A stretch of DNA of 64,000 nt from Salinicola acroporae (GCF_003206615.1 NZ_PZJW01000001.1:186001-250000), one strand, 5' to 3'; shown: positions 49,520 through 62,724, counted from the stretch's first letter. Numbers and translations are program-made. The notes: generated from the letters alone by a model not told the origin.

Positions 49520-50368
49520 ATGTTGGTACCCTTTCTGATCATGTTGAGAGAAGGGCTGGAAGCGGCCCTGGTCGTCGGCATCATCGCCAGCTATCTCCAT
49601 CAGACCGGCCGTGGCGCCTGGATGCCCGCGGTGTGGATCGGCATTTTTCTAGCCGCCGCGCTGGCCCTATTCGTCGGTGCGGGACTGCAGTTCGCCAGTG
49701 CCGAGTTCCCGCAGCGTCAACAGGAGCTGTTCGAGGCACTGGTCGGCTTCCTCGCTGTCGGCGTGCTGACCTGGATGGTGATGTGGATGCGACGCGCCGC
49801 CAGCGGCATGCGGCGGGAACTCACCCGGTCGCTGGACCGGGCGTTCGGCAGCGGTAGACGTCATACCTACGCGCTGATCGGCATGGTCTTTCTCGCCGTG
49901 GCGCGCGAGGGGCTGGAATCGATCTTCTTTCTGCTGGCGGTGTTCCAGCAGAGCAGCGGCTCGGAGGCGCCTATGGGCGCGCTACTGGGCCTGGTCGTCG
50001 CAGCTGTCGTCGGCCTGGCCCTCTACCGCGGCAGCTTGAGGCTGCCGCTGGCGCATTTCTTCCGTCTCACCGGCTTGTTCATCCTGCTGGTCGCGGCAGG
50101 TCTGTTCGCCGGCTCGGTGCGCGCACTGCATGAGGCGGGTCTCTGGAATCACGCCCAGGGTGTGGTTTTCGACCTGAGCGATCGTCTACCGCTGGATACG
50201 CCGCTGGGGTCGTTATTCTCGGGCATCTTCGGCTACCAGCCGGCCCCCACGATGAGTGAGGTCGTGGCTTATATCGGCTATCTGGCCGTCGCGTCTTGGC
50301 TGCTGTGGCTTGGTCCGTCCTCGCCTCGGGCGTCGGCGGCAATCCAGTCCCGGCACGGGAGGGCCTGA
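49520..50368 (+). CDS. efeU: FTR1 family iron permease EfeU
   Basis: The 282-residue membrane protein has seven hydrophobic segments and two REGLE motifs (R10-E14 and R129-E133), which bind iron in FTR1/EfeU permeases. It is the first gene of efeU-efeO-efeB-efeM, three bases before efeO. A Fur box upstream implies iron repression. The system takes up ferrous iron, in E. coli best at low pH under oxygen. Confidence 0.94.
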   Translation: MLVPFLIMLREGLEAALVVGIIASYLHQTGRGAWMPAVWIGIFLAAALALFVGAGLQFASAEFPQRQQELFEALVGFLAVGVLTWMVMWMRRAASGMRRELTRSLDRAFGSGRRHTYALIGMVFLAVAREGLESIFFLLAVFQQSSGSEAPMGALLGLVVAAVVGLALYRGSLRLPLAHFFRLTGLFILLVAAGLFAGSVRALHEAGLWNHAQGVVFDLSDRLPLDTPLGSLFSGIFGYQPAPTMSEVVAYIGYLAVASWLLWLGPSSPRASAAIQSRHGRA

Positions 50369-50371
50369 GCC

Positions 50372-51523
50372 ATGTCGCACGCCGCATCCGTCGCGCCGCC
50401 CTCCTCTCGCGCCCTGCGCCTGGGGATGGCGTTGTCGTTTCTGCTGACGCTGGTTGCCCTGGGCGTTTTCACGCTCTCGCTGCGGGCCGTGCATCCCGTC
50501 GGCGACGCCGGCCAGGTCGTCGAAGTGACCGCCACCGGTTGCGAGCCCAACCGCCTGGAAGTGGCCGCTGGACGGCGCACGTTCACCGTGGTCAACCGGT
50601 CGAACCGGGCCATCGAGTGGGAGATCATCGACGGCGTGATGGTGCTTGCGGAGCGGGAGAACATCGCGCCCGGCCTGCGCCAGCCGTTGACGGCGACGTT
50701 GCAGGCGGGTGATTACGTGATGACTTGCGGCCTGCTCAGCAATCCGCGAGGCACCCTGCATGTCCTCGCCGGGGACGCGAGCGCCCAGCCCGCCGCCCTT
50801 CCGGCAACCGCCTTCGTGGGCGCGCTGGCCGAGTATCGCGTCTATACCACGCTGCAGCTACGCAGGCTCCGCGCCAGTGCCGTCGAGCTGCGCGATGCGA
50901 TCGATGCCGGCGATCTCGATGCCGCCCGTCGTGCCTATCGGGAAGCGCGTCGCGCCGACCTGCACCTGGCCATGCCCATCGGCCTCTACAGCGATATCGA
51001 TCAGCGCCTCAATGCGCACGCCGACGACTTCGAACGGCGCGAAGCCGACCCTGCCTTCGTCGGCTTCCATCGGCTCGCTTACGGCCTGTTCGGGCAGCAG
51101 GATACCGCCGGCCTGGCGCCGATTGCCGCGCAACTGCTGACCGATGTGGAAACACTCACCGAACGGCTGAAGCACGCCTCGATCCCGCCGGCCCAACTGG
51201 CGGACGGGACTTCGCGCGTGCTGGAGGCGTGGCTCGACCACCATCGTGGCGAGAGCGCCATCGCGGGCCCAGACCTTGCCGATCTCGTCGCCCTGACGGA
51301 AGGGGCCGACAAGATCGTCTCGCTGCTGGCACCGCTCCTGGAGGGTCAGTCTCCCGCCACCCTGCAGACGCTGGAAGCCAACCTGAGCACGCTACAACAG
51401 GATCTGCCGGCGGCCGACTCGTCGATGCCAGCCGGCGTCGCCGCCGGGGGACTGCTGCAGGCCACCAGCGCCCTGGCCGACTCGCTCGCCGGCATCAACC
51501 AAACCCTCACCCTGAAAGGTTAA
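50372..51523 (+). CDS. efeO: EfeO-like cupredoxin/M75 protein, metal Glu missing
   Basis: The 383-residue protein has an N-terminal signal anchor ([19 protein letters not shown]), a cupredoxin domain (about 45-135, with [15 protein letters not shown]) and a C-terminal M75/imelysin-like helical domain. In the M75 part the HxxE metal motif reads H233-R-L-A236, so the Glu is lost. The separate M75 protein at the end of the operon keeps it. It lies between efeU and efeB and should be the periplasmic iron carrier or ferroxidase component. Confidence 0.9.
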   Translation: MSHAASVAPPSSRALRLGMALSFLLTLVALGVFTLSLRAVHPVGDAGQVVEVTATGCEPNRLEVAAGRRTFTVVNRSNRAIEWEIIDGVMVLAERENIAPGLRQPLTATLQAGDYVMTCGLLSNPRGTLHVLAGDASAQPAALPATAFVGALAEYRVYTTLQLRRLRASAVELRDAIDAGDLDAARRAYREARRADLHLAMPIGLYSDIDQRLNAHADDFERREADPAFVGFHRLAYGLFGQQDTAGLAPIAAQLLTDVETLTERLKHASIPPAQLADGTSRVLEAWLDHHRGESAIAGPDLADLVALTEGADKIVSLLAPLLEGQSPATLQTLEANLSTLQQDLPAADSSMPAGVAAGGLLQATSALADSLAGINQTLTLKG

Positions 51524-51542
51524 TCGACCTCGGTCATCGCCC

Positions 51543-52934
51543 ATGAGTCAGTTCGATCGTCATTCAGGCTGTCCCTTTCATCGCCGGACAGACCGTTCTC
51601 AGTCAGCACTCTCCCAGTCCGACACGTCCACGCCTGCCCACCGTGAACGCCGCCGCTTTCTCAAGGGCGCCGGCTTGACCGGCCTTGGCCTGGGGCTGGG
51701 CGGGATCGGGCTCGGTGGCACCTGCCCGGCCCGGGCCTTGGCTGCCACCGGGCACGGCCAGGATGTCACGAGCGCACCACAGGAGCAGGACTCGCAACTG
51801 CGCTACCCATTCTACGGCCATCATCAGCAGGGCATCGTCACCCCGCGCCCGGCCACCGGGATGCTGGTCGCGTTCGACGTACTGGCGCGGGATCGAGACG
51901 ATCTGGAAAGGTTACTGAAGATACTGACCGAGCGGATGGCCTTTCTGACCCAGGGCGGCAACATTCCCGAGCGGAACCCGCTCTTCCCGCCGCCGGACTC
52001 CGGCATCCTGGGCCCGGTGGTCGCCCCCGACGGCCTGACCATGACCCTCGCGGTGGGCGACTCCCTGTTCGACCAGCGCTTCGGCCTGGCAGGCGCCCGA
52101 CCGAAGCGCCTGCAGCGCATGGAGGGCTTCCCCAACGACGCCCTGGATGCCGCACGCTGCCACGGCGACCTGGCACTCCAGATCTGCGCCAATACGCTGG
52201 ACACCGGCTATCACGCGTTGCGCGACATCATCAAGAATACGCCGGGGCTGCTGATGGTGCGCTGGAAGCAGGAAGGCACCGTGCCGCTGCTGCCGCCCGC
52301 TCCAGGCGACAGCGACGGCAGTGCCCGCAATTTCCTCGGTTTCCGTGACGGTTCTGCCAATCCCGATGGCAGCGACGACGCGCTGATGGACGAGCTGGTG
52401 TGGGTCGGCGGGGATCACGACGAACCGGCCTGGGCTCGCGGCGGCAGCTATCTCGCGGCGCGCATCATCCGCAACTTCGTCGAGCGTTGGGACCGCACGC
52501 CATTGCAGGAGCAGGAAATGATCTTCGGTCGTCGCAAGATGAGCGGTGCGCCGCTTTCCAAGGATGGCGCCGAGGGCAAGGAGCAGGATGTCCCCGACTA
52601 TACGCGGGATCCGGAGGGCGAGATCACCCCGCTCGACGCCCATATCCGGCTGGCCAACCCGCGCACGCTCGCCACCGAGAAAAATCGCATCCTGCGACGA
52701 CCGTTCAACTACTCCAATGGCGTCGAGGCCAACGGACAGCTCGACATGGGGTTGCTGTTCCTCTGCTTCCAGGCCGATCTGGAGGCGGGATTCATCACCG
52801 TTCAGCATCGCCTCGACGGCGAGCCGCTGGAGGAGTACATCAAGCCGGTGGGCGGCGGCTACTTCTTCGTGCTGCCCGGGGCGCGGGACGCCAACGATTT
52901 TCTGGGCAGTGGCCTGCTGGCCGCCTCGGCCTGA
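51543..52934 (+). CDS. efeB: Dye-decolourising heme peroxidase / deferrochelatase EfeB
   Basis: The 463-residue protein has a twin-arginine signal ([13 protein letters not shown] followed by a Gly/Leu-rich stretch), so it is exported folded. The Dyp-peroxidase GxxDG motif is [13 protein letters not shown], and the C-terminal [18 protein letters not shown] block is conserved. In the Efe system it oxidises Fe(II) or extracts heme iron in the periplasm. It lies 19 bp after efeO. Confidence 0.94.
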   Translation: MSQFDRHSGCPFHRRTDRSQSALSQSDTSTPAHRERRRFLKGAGLTGLGLGLGGIGLGGTCPARALAATGHGQDVTSAPQEQDSQLRYPFYGHHQQGIVTPRPATGMLVAFDVLARDRDDLERLLKILTERMAFLTQGGNIPERNPLFPPPDSGILGPVVAPDGLTMTLAVGDSLFDQRFGLAGARPKRLQRMEGFPNDALDAARCHGDLALQICANTLDTGYHALRDIIKNTPGLLMVRWKQEGTVPLLPPAPGDSDGSARNFLGFRDGSANPDGSDDALMDELVWVGGDHDEPAWARGGSYLAARIIRNFVERWDRTPLQEQEMIFGRRKMSGAPLSKDGAEGKEQDVPDYTRDPEGEITPLDAHIRLANPRTLATEKNRILRRPFNYSNGVEANGQLDMGLLFLCFQADLEAGFITVQHRLDGEPLEEYIKPVGGGYFFVLPGARDANDFLGSGLLAASA

Positions 52935-53061
52935 GCCGGTTCGGCGCGGGCAGCAGAAGTCGGGCAACCCGAATCGACAGCAAGAACAATCGCGCTCGCG
53001 ACGACGAGCCGACGAGGCACGACCGCCGACTGGCACTCGAATCATTCAACGGAGGCAGACA

Positions 53062-53925
53062 ATGAAGACAACTCGACAGTGGATCGCGACCGGCGCTTTC
53101 GCGCTACTCCCGCTCGCGCCTTTCACAGCCCTTATCACGGCTCCGGCCGCCCAAGCCGCGGTCGCCCCGGAAGCGCTGGTCGCCCCGGTCGCCGACTACA
53201 AGCTCTATGTGCTCGACAATCTCGAGCAATTGGTCAGCCACACCCGGGATTTCACCGCCGCCATCCAGGCCGGTGACGTCGAGAAGGCGCAGGCGCTATA
53301 CGCTCCGACCCGGGTCTACTACGAGCGCATCGAGCCGATCGCCGAGCTTTTCGCCGATCTCGACGCCAGCATCGACGCGCGGGAGGACGACTACGAGAAA
53401 GGTGTCGCGGATCCCGACTTCACCGGTTTCCACCGTCTCGAGTACGCCCTGTTTCACGACCACAGCACCGACGGCATGGACAAGTACGCCCAGGGCCTGA
53501 TGGATGACGTCAACGACCTGGACAGTCGCGTCCAGGGCCTGACTTTCCCGCCAGAGACGGTCGTCGGCGGGGCTGCCGCATTGATGGAAGAGGTCGCGGC
53601 GACCAAGGTTTCCGGCGAGGAGGATCGCTACAGCCGCACCGACCTGTGGGACTTCCAGGGCAATGTCGACGGCGCGCGGGAGATCTTCGAGCTGTTCAAG
53701 CCGTTGGCCGCGCAGGAGGACGCTGGCTTCGTCGAACGCGTCCAGACCAATTTCGACGACGTGGAAGAGACCCTGGCTGACTACCGTCTGGACGCCGACG
53801 ATCCCAGCGCAGGCTTCGAATCCTACGACGAGGTCAGCGATGCCGACCGCCGCGCCCTGACCGGGCCGGTGACCGTGCTCGCCGAGGACCTGTCGACGCT
53901 TCGCGGTCTGCTCGGCCTGAACTGA
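53062..53925 (+). CDS. efeM: EfeM/EfeO-type periplasmic M75 (imelysin-like) iron-uptake protein
   Basis: The 287-residue protein has a signal peptide ending AAQAA and an M75 domain without cupredoxin. It keeps the iron motif H124-R-L-E127 (FTGFHRLEYALF). The start at 53062 has GGAGG seven bases upstream; the longer frame upstream overlaps efeB only as a shadow. It is the cupredoxin-free EfeM form known from Pseudomonas. It closes the efe operon, 127 bp after efeB. Confidence 0.9.
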   Translation: MKTTRQWIATGAFALLPLAPFTALITAPAAQAAVAPEALVAPVADYKLYVLDNLEQLVSHTRDFTAAIQAGDVEKAQALYAPTRVYYERIEPIAELFADLDASIDAREDDYEKGVADPDFTGFHRLEYALFHDHSTDGMDKYAQGLMDDVNDLDSRVQGLTFPPETVVGGAAALMEEVAATKVSGEEDRYSRTDLWDFQGNVDGAREIFELFKPLAAQEDAGFVERVQTNFDDVEETLADYRLDADDPSAGFESYDEVSDADRRALTGPVTVLAEDLSTLRGLLGLN

Positions 53926-53938
53926 GCGGGCCCAAGGG

Positions 53939-55183
53939 TCAGTCGCTCGCCGCGCGCCTGACCCGCTGACGGTCGTCGTCCAGCGTCAGCCCCTGGTCGA
54001 AGCGCTTGAGCAACAGTTCGCGGTGGTCGTTGACGAGACGCTTGAAGCGCTCGTCACCGATCGCCGCCAGCGCGCTCAACGCCTTCTGCAACCGTATCCC
54101 GACCTCCACCGTCGAAGCCCCGTCCCGAGCGATCGGTGTGAAGAAATCGTCGAACACATCGGCCGTCGAGAGTGGCTCGACGAAGACATGGGCGGCAGGC
54201 TGTTCGGCTTCATCGATACCGTCGGCCGCATGCCTCACCCACGGTGTCAGTACGCGGACGCCGCAGCCGATCACGTCGATGGCGGTGCCCGGGTCGTTGA
54301 TACCCGGCGAGAGCGCCTTGGAGGCAACTTCGGCCAGTACGATGATGCCGAAGCGCGGATCCTGCTCGAAGCGCCGCGACGGGCCAATGGTGAATGCGGC
54401 ACGGATTCTCCCGGCCCGCTCATCGCTGGTCTCGCCGCTTGTCGCCAGTACGACACCACTATCGACGAACTTGCCCGGCAGCACCTGCACGTAGATCGCC
54501 TCTCGCTCGTTGGTCGCCAACGAATCGAGCAGTGGCATGTCGATGTGCTGAATGTAGCCGACCTTGTCGGCATGAACGGGATTAAGCGCCGGCCGGCTGT
54601 GCGCCGGCATTGCCTGACCACCGAGGTAAGGGTTCTCGATGCGAGACTGGAGGGCGTCGCTCGCCGCGCGCTCGACCTTGGCGATGGTGTCTCGCACGCG
54701 CCCCAATCGCGTCAGATAACCGGCCCACTTGATCAGTTGATAGACCACCAGCACGATGACCAGGATCGTCGCGGCGAACAGCAGCGTGCGGCCGTCTTCG
54801 TCGTAGACGCCGGCAGCCAGGGCGACGATGCCGACCAGGCTGAAGAGAAACGCGCCGATGAACGTGGCCAGGGTATTCTGCGTGATACGGTCCTCGATCA
54901 GCAGCAGTGTCGCCCGCGGGCTGACATTGCTGGTCGCCGAGCCATACGCCGTTACCATCGCGCTCAGCGAGAAAGTGGTGACCGCCAACATGCTGGAGGC
55001 GATGATATTGAGGATGCTGTCCACCGATCGTGAACCGATGCTGACGACCGAGGGAACATCCAGCCACGGCGATGCCAACCAGGCGACGAGTGCCGTGAGC
55101 ACCCCGCCCAGCGAGAACAGCGTGGCGCGATACCACAAGGATCGGTGTAGCCGGCGCCACACCCATCGAAAACGTCCTACCAT
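53939..55183 (-). CDS. DUF2254 family membrane protein
   Basis: The 414-residue protein has four N-terminal membrane helices, including SMLAVTTFSLSAMVTAYGSA and FIGAFLFSLVGIVALAAGVY. A soluble C-terminal half carries the family blocks VGYIQHIDMPLL and ALSPGINDPGTAIDVI. The family is widespread and of unknown function. It stands alone, convergent with the efe operon. Confidence 0.88.
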   Translation of the reverse strand: MVGRFRWVWRRLHRSLWYRATLFSLGGVLTALVAWLASPWLDVPSVVSIGSRSVDSILNIIASSMLAVTTFSLSAMVTAYGSATSNVSPRATLLLIEDRITQNTLATFIGAFLFSLVGIVALAAGVYDEDGRTLLFAATILVIVLVVYQLIKWAGYLTRLGRVRDTIAKVERAASDALQSRIENPYLGGQAMPAHSRPALNPVHADKVGYIQHIDMPLLDSLATNEREAIYVQVLPGKFVDSGVVLATSGETSDERAGRIRAAFTIGPSRRFEQDPRFGIIVLAEVASKALSPGINDPGTAIDVIGCGVRVLTPWVRHAADGIDEAEQPAAHVFVEPLSTADVFDDFFTPIARDGASTVEVGIRLQKALSALAAIGDERFKRLVNDHRELLLKRFDQGLTLDDDRQRVRRAASD

Positions 55184-55339
55184 CTCGCCACTCCCGTCCC
55201 TGAACCAGAATTCGCTCAGTCTAGGTCAAACCGTCGTGCCTCGAGTGTTTTAGCGGCGCTGGTCTATCCTGATCTCGAATCTGTCACGCCAATGACGGCG
55301 GGCAACACCGATGATCGGTTTCGGCAAAAGGAGTTTGCC

Positions 55340-56350
55340 ATGACTGCCAGAGCCTCGAAGCGAGTCACCCGCCACCGTTGCGGCAAGGGCTTTACCTACC
55401 GCCTGGATGACGGCAGGACACTCAAGGACAAGGCATGGCGCGACTGGATCGCATCGCTGGCCATTCCACCAGCGTGGCAGGAGGTCGAGGTCGTGCTCGA
55501 CAAGCGTCACCACATCCACGCCACGGGTCGCGACAGCGCCGGCCGAAAGCAGTACATCTACAACGCCAAGTGGCGACAGAAGCGCGAGATATTGAAATTC
55601 GACCGAATCGTCGAGTTCGCCCAGCGCCTGACGCCGATGCGACGCGTGACCGGCCAGCACCTGCTACTCGACGGCATGCCACGGGAAAAGGTCCTCGCCT
55701 GCATGGTCAGGTTGATCGATAGCGCCTATTTCCGGCCCGGCAGCGAGCGCTACCGCGAAGAGAACGACTCCTATGGCCTGACAACCATGCGCTCGAAGCA
55801 TCTGACCATCGACGGTGACGAGCTGATCTTCGATTACCGAGGCAAGAGCGGACAGGAACAGCACCGCGTCGTCGAAGATGAGCGCTTGGCGACGATCGTC
55901 AGCGAGCTCGATGACATTCCCGGCTACGAAATTTTCAAATACTTCGATGACGAGGGCCACAAGGTCAAGGTCGATAGCCACGACCTCAACGACTATATCC
56001 ACGAGGTGATGGGCGAGCGCTTCAGCGCCAAGGATTTTCGGACCTGGGCAGGGACCTCGATCGCGGCACTGGCACTGGAGGAGCTGGGGCCCGGCGACAA
56101 CGACAAGGCAAGCCAGGGCAACGTGCGCCAGGCCGTCGAACGGGTTGCCAAGACGTTGGGCAATACGCCGAGCATCGCCAAGGCGAGCTATATCGACCCG
56201 CGTGTCGTCGAGAGCTACCTCGACGGCCGGACGCTGGAACATTTCCGCAAGCTGGTGGAAACCGAGCTGGCAAGGGACGACGAACTGATCGGCCCCGACG
56301 AGCGTGCCATTCTCAAGCTGCTGCAGAGCCGGCTGGACGCCAAGCGCTGA
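55340..56350 (+). CDS. DNA topoisomerase IB, poxvirus type
   Basis: The 336-residue enzyme matches bacterial short topoisomerase IB. The N-terminal domain carries WIASLAIPPAWQEV; catalytic residues follow in GLTTMRSKHLTIDG, KDFRTWAGTSIAA and the nucleophile Tyr in IAKASYIDPRVV. It nicks and reseals one DNA strand to relax supercoils. The ATG at 55340 has AAAGGAG upstream. It is monocistronic. Confidence 0.92.
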   Translation: MTARASKRVTRHRCGKGFTYRLDDGRTLKDKAWRDWIASLAIPPAWQEVEVVLDKRHHIHATGRDSAGRKQYIYNAKWRQKREILKFDRIVEFAQRLTPMRRVTGQHLLLDGMPREKVLACMVRLIDSAYFRPGSERYREENDSYGLTTMRSKHLTIDGDELIFDYRGKSGQEQHRVVEDERLATIVSELDDIPGYEIFKYFDDEGHKVKVDSHDLNDYIHEVMGERFSAKDFRTWAGTSIAALALEELGPGDNDKASQGNVRQAVERVAKTLGNTPSIAKASYIDPRVVESYLDGRTLEHFRKLVETELARDDELIGPDERAILKLLQSRLDAKR

Positions 56351-56506
56351 GGGCAGCGGCTCGACCTATCGGCAATCGACGCCACGGGGCGGCCGATGCT
56401 AAAACGGAACTTTGTCTTTCTGCCATTCGCCGTCACCGGGCTACCGGTCAACACGCGCCAGGACGACGTGACTTTCGCCCCCCTTTCAACCGTTCAGGAA
56501 TACCTC

Positions 56507-57586
56507 ATGCCCTCCACCGCCCCCGCGCTCGATACCGTCGTCTACGTCGCCAATGCCGGCGATGGAACCATAGGCAGCTACCGGCTGGACCGGCGCGCCG
56601 AACAACTGATCCCGCTCGCCACCACCGAGGCAGCCGACAATGTGATGCCGCTGGCCATCAGTCCCGATCGGCAACATCTCTACGCGGCGGTCCGCAGTGA
56701 TCCATTGCGGGTCCTGAGCTATCGCATCGAAGCCAGCACCGGGGAGTTGACGCCGCTGGGCAGTGGCGCGCTCTACGGCAGCATGGCCTATATCGCCACC
56801 GACCGCGCCGGCCGCTACCTGCTGGCTGCCTCCTACGGCGGCGATCTAGTCAGCGTCAGCCCCATCGATGCCAACGGCGTCGCCGGAGATGCCACCCAGA
56901 CGCTCGGCACTGGCAGCCGCGCGCATGCCATCCAGACGACGCCCGACAATCACCACGTCCTTGCCACCAACCTGGGCGATGACCAACTGGCCCAGTTCTA
57001 CTTCGCCGACGGCGCGCTCGCCCCCAACGAACCGGCCGTCGTCGAAACGGCAGCCGGTTCCGGCCCACGCCATTTCGTCTTTTCACCCAACGGACGATTC
57101 GTCTACGTACTGGGGGAGTTCGATGCCACGGTAACGACCTTCGCTCTGGACGCCGCCAGCGGCACGCTAAGCCGGGTCGGCGTCTGCCCGGGGTTGCCCG
57201 AGGGCCACGGCCTCGCGCCGGGCATGCCGAGGGAGGAGATTCCCGACGGAGACGACACGCCTCGAATCTGGGCCGCCGATCTGCACGTCACGCCTGACGG
57301 GCGCTATCTCTACCTATCCGAGCGCACCAGCAGCACCCTGAGCACGCTGCGCGTCAATCCGGATTCCGGCGAGCTCCACTTCGTCGGCAATCGGCCCACC
57401 GTGACGCAGCCCAGGGGATTCGGAATCGATCCCGTCGGGCGTTATCTGGTAGCCGCCGGCGAACTGAGCGATCACCTGTCGCTCTATCGCATCGAATCGG
57501 CCAGCGGCGAGCTAAACCATGTCAGCGATGTCGCCACCGGCCGCAAGACCAACTGGGTGGAGATCGTGTCGTTCGAACAGCCGTGA
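56507..57586 (+). CDS. Lactonase family beta-propeller protein (6-phosphogluconolactonase-like)
   Basis: The 359-residue protein is a seven-bladed propeller of the YbhE/Pgl lactonase family: VVYVANAGDGTIGSYRLD, AISPDRQHLYAAVRS, AHAIQTTPDNHHVLATNLG, RHFVFSPNGRFVYVLGE and DLHVTPDGRYLYLSER. The inner ATG at 56507 has AGGA eight bases upstream and begins close to the first blade. A longer start at 56396 adds 37 residues with no match. It may hydrolyse 6-phosphogluconolactone or another sugar lactone. Confidence 0.85.
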   Translation: MPSTAPALDTVVYVANAGDGTIGSYRLDRRAEQLIPLATTEAADNVMPLAISPDRQHLYAAVRSDPLRVLSYRIEASTGELTPLGSGALYGSMAYIATDRAGRYLLAASYGGDLVSVSPIDANGVAGDATQTLGTGSRAHAIQTTPDNHHVLATNLGDDQLAQFYFADGALAPNEPAVVETAAGSGPRHFVFSPNGRFVYVLGEFDATVTTFALDAASGTLSRVGVCPGLPEGHGLAPGMPREEIPDGDDTPRIWAADLHVTPDGRYLYLSERTSSTLSTLRVNPDSGELHFVGNRPTVTQPRGFGIDPVGRYLVAAGELSDHLSLYRIESASGELNHVSDVATGRKTNWVEIVSFEQP

Positions 57587-60145
<2,559 letters not shown>

Positions 60146-60201
60146 TCGGCGACCGGCTCGAGGCCATCGAGCCGGTTTCACCGTTGCCGCAACACGAAAA
60201 G

Positions 60202-60234
60202 AAACGGGCCCGTGCCATTGGCACGGGCCCGTTT
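60202..60234. terminator. Bidirectional intrinsic terminator between icd and cstA
   Basis: AAACGGGCCCGTGCC and GGCACGGGCCCGTTT form a perfect 15-bp stem with a three-base loop, flanked by A- and T-rich ends. Both genes converge on it. Confidence 0.9.
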
Positions 60235-60269
60235 GCTTTGCAGGTCTACCGCGAGCGGGACACCGGCGC

Positions 60270-61742
60270 TCAGCTCGTCGCCAGCGCTTCGCCCCCCTTG
60301 CCGTTCAGGTGGGCCGGCACTTCCGGCTCGTCGACGGCAAACAGGCCGCCGCTCAGACGACGTACCCGCTTCATGAACAGCGCGATGCAGATCAGCGTGC
60401 CGATCGCCGCCACCACGTAGCTCATCTGCAACGAGAGACCGAAACCGATTGGCGCGTAGGCGAGATAGGTGAAGGTCGCCATGGTCATGAACGTCGCCGG
60501 GATCGAGGTGATCAGGTGCGGCTTGCGCGCCAGCACCAGATACATGGTCGCGACCCACAGCGCGATGACGGCCGTGGTCTGGTTGGCCCAGGAGAAGTAG
60601 CGCCACAGCAGCGTGAAGTCCATATGGGTCAACGCGTAGGAGACCACGAACAGCGGTGCGGCAATCAGCAGGCGTTTGACGATGGGGCGCTGGTCGACCT
60701 TCAGGTAGTCGGCGATGATCATGCGCGCGCTGCGGAAAGCCGTGTCACCCGAGGTGATCGGCAGCACGATCACGCCGAGAATGGCCAGCGTGCCACCGAT
60801 GGCGCCCAGCATGGTGGTGGAAACTTCACTGACCACGGCGGCCGGGCCGCCGGCTGCCAGGACGTCGGACAGCGTGTGGTCGCCGTGGAACAGGCTCATC
60901 GCCGCCGCTGCCCAGATCATCGCGATGACACCCTCGGTGATCATCATGCCGTAGAAGATCTTGCGACCATTGCCCTCGTTCTCCGTGGTGCGGGAGATGA
61001 TCGGCGTCTGGGTCGCATGAAAGCCGGACAGCGCACCACAGGATATGGTCAGGAACAGCAGCGGGAAGATCGGTGCCCCCTGGGGGTGCATGTTCTGGAA
61101 CGAGAGCTCGGGAATCGGCGCGCCGGTAAAGACCATGCCCAGGCCGATACCCAGCGCACTGAACAGCAGCAGCGCGCCGAAATAAGGGTAGATGCGACCG
61201 ATCACCTTATCGATCGGCAGCAGCGTCGCCAGCAGGTAATAGGCGAAGATCACCAGCGTGATCAGCGTGATCGACAACGGCGTCATGTTGGCGAGCAGCG
61301 CCGCCGGCGAGGTCACGAAGACGGTGCCCACCAACAGCAGCAACAGAATGGCGAAGCCGTTGACGACGTGCTTCATCACCCTGCCCAGGAACTTGCCCGC
61401 CAGCTGCGGCAGGTGGGCGCCATGATTGCGGATCGAGATCATGCCGGTGAGATAGTCGTGCACCGCGCCCGCGAAGATACAGCCGATAACGATCCACACG
61501 AACGCCACCGGACCGTATAGCGCGCCGAGAATCGGCCCGAAGATGGGCCCTACCCCCGCGATATTGAGCAGTTGAATCAGCGAATTCCGAGTGGTGTTCA
61601 TCGGCACGTAGTCGATGTTGTCACGCATGGTGAATGCCGGCGTGCGTCGCTTGCGATCGGTGACGAACACCCGCTCCACGAATTTCCCATACGTGAAGTA
61701 GCCCACTATCAATAGCAGGATCGATCCAATGAATGTAATCAT
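60270..61742 (-). CDS. CstA family carbon starvation protein (pyruvate/peptide transporter)
   Basis: The 490-residue membrane protein has about 13 helices. It carries CstA-family blocks: RNSLIQLLNIAGVGPIFGPI, FAGAVHDYLTGMISIRNHG, ISCGALSGFHATQTPIISRT and VLPITSGDTAFRSARMIIAD. It is shorter than E. coli CstA (about 700) and resembles the short Gram-positive and Halomonas forms. The family imports pyruvate or peptides under carbon limitation. It is convergent with icd and divergent from the transpeptidase gene. Confidence 0.92.
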   Translation of the reverse strand: MITFIGSILLLIVGYFTYGKFVERVFVTDRKRRTPAFTMRDNIDYVPMNTTRNSLIQLLNIAGVGPIFGPILGALYGPVAFVWIVIGCIFAGAVHDYLTGMISIRNHGAHLPQLAGKFLGRVMKHVVNGFAILLLLLVGTVFVTSPAALLANMTPLSITLITLVIFAYYLLATLLPIDKVIGRIYPYFGALLLFSALGIGLGMVFTGAPIPELSFQNMHPQGAPIFPLLFLTISCGALSGFHATQTPIISRTTENEGNGRKIFYGMMITEGVIAMIWAAAAMSLFHGDHTLSDVLAAGGPAAVVSEVSTTMLGAIGGTLAILGVIVLPITSGDTAFRSARMIIADYLKVDQRPIVKRLLIAAPLFVVSYALTHMDFTLLWRYFSWANQTTAVIALWVATMYLVLARKPHLITSIPATFMTMATFTYLAYAPIGFGLSLQMSYVVAAIGTLICIALFMKRVRRLSGGLFAVDEPEVPAHLNGKGGEALATS

Positions 61743-61956
61743 CTAGGGTCCCTGGTGCTGGAAAGACGCCTTGTGGGCATCCGGCAGATACGACACGGAC
61801 CCACTGGGTCCACGATCTGGTAGCGCGCCAATTTACGAATAAGGCTCGCACATTACATCTAGACTTTAGTGGGAGCAGCGACACTTGACGGCGCTTGTCT
61901 CGGTGGGACTTCTCAAGCATGCTGGCGCCTTTCCAGCCACCTCGCCCACACCGTCA

Positions 61957-62724
61957 ATGTTCAAGACTCTCGTGGCTCTCCTCCTGATCGCCTCGCCGGG
62001 CCTGCTGGCATCGATCTCTCCCGCGATGGCGGCAACGCCGCCGGCCGCTCCCGACCTGTTGGCACGCGCCGACGTGAGATACCAGCCGACGGCGGTCTCA
62101 CTCGATCGACTGGCCCCGGACGCCGACCCCGACGTCGTCGCCCTCGGCCTGGGGATCATGCAATGCGCGCAGCAGCACGGCGTGGGAGAGAACGCCCGGC
62201 GCCTGGCAATCATCGACTACAGCCGCTCTTCACTGACGCCGCGTCTATGGGTCTTCGACCTGGCCCGCAACACGCTCCTCTACCGCGAGGTGGTGGCGCA
62301 TGGCCAGGGCTCGGGCGGGGACATCCCGGACCACTTCTCCAATCGGGAAGGCTCTCACGCCTCCAGCCTGGGTCTGTTTCTGACCGGCCAGACCTACGCG
62401 GGCAAGAACGGCTACTCCCTGCGCATGGAGGGCCTGGAGCCCGGCTTCAACGACGCGGCGATGAGCCGCGCGATCGTCATCCACGGCGCTGACTATGTGA
62501 ACCCGGAGGCCGGGGAGGCACAGGGCCGGCTGGGTCGCAGTTGGGGTTGCCCCGCGCTGCGCCCCAGCGTCGCCGATGGCGTGATCGACGTACTGAAGGA
62601 TGGCCAGTTCGTGTTCTCCTACTTCCCCGAGCGCGAATGGCTGATGCGTTCCGCACTGGCCCGATGCGCGCAGGCCCGGGTCGAGCGGAGCGGTCACGGG
62701 CATCGCTGGTTCGGCTTTCACTGA
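61957..62724 (+). CDS. Murein L,D-transpeptidase catalytic-domain protein (YkuD_2 type)
   Basis: The 255-residue protein starts at 61957 with a signal peptide (FKTLVALLLIASPGLLASI ... AMA). It carries the YkuD_2 catalytic block, with HGADYVNPEAG followed by RSWGCPALRP, where Cys is the nucleophile. LAIIDYSRSSLTPRLWVFDL is the family's first strand. It should act on peptidoglycan stem peptides or lipoprotein links in the periplasm. No strong ribosome site was seen; an earlier in-frame start at 61885 is less likely. Confidence 0.85.
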   Translation: MFKTLVALLLIASPGLLASISPAMAATPPAAPDLLARADVRYQPTAVSLDRLAPDADPDVVALGLGIMQCAQQHGVGENARRLAIIDYSRSSLTPRLWVFDLARNTLLYREVVAHGQGSGGDIPDHFSNREGSHASSLGLFLTGQTYAGKNGYSLRMEGLEPGFNDAAMSRAIVIHGADYVNPEAGEAQGRLGRSWGCPALRPSVADGVIDVLKDGQFVFSYFPEREWLMRSALARCAQARVERSGHGHRWFGFH

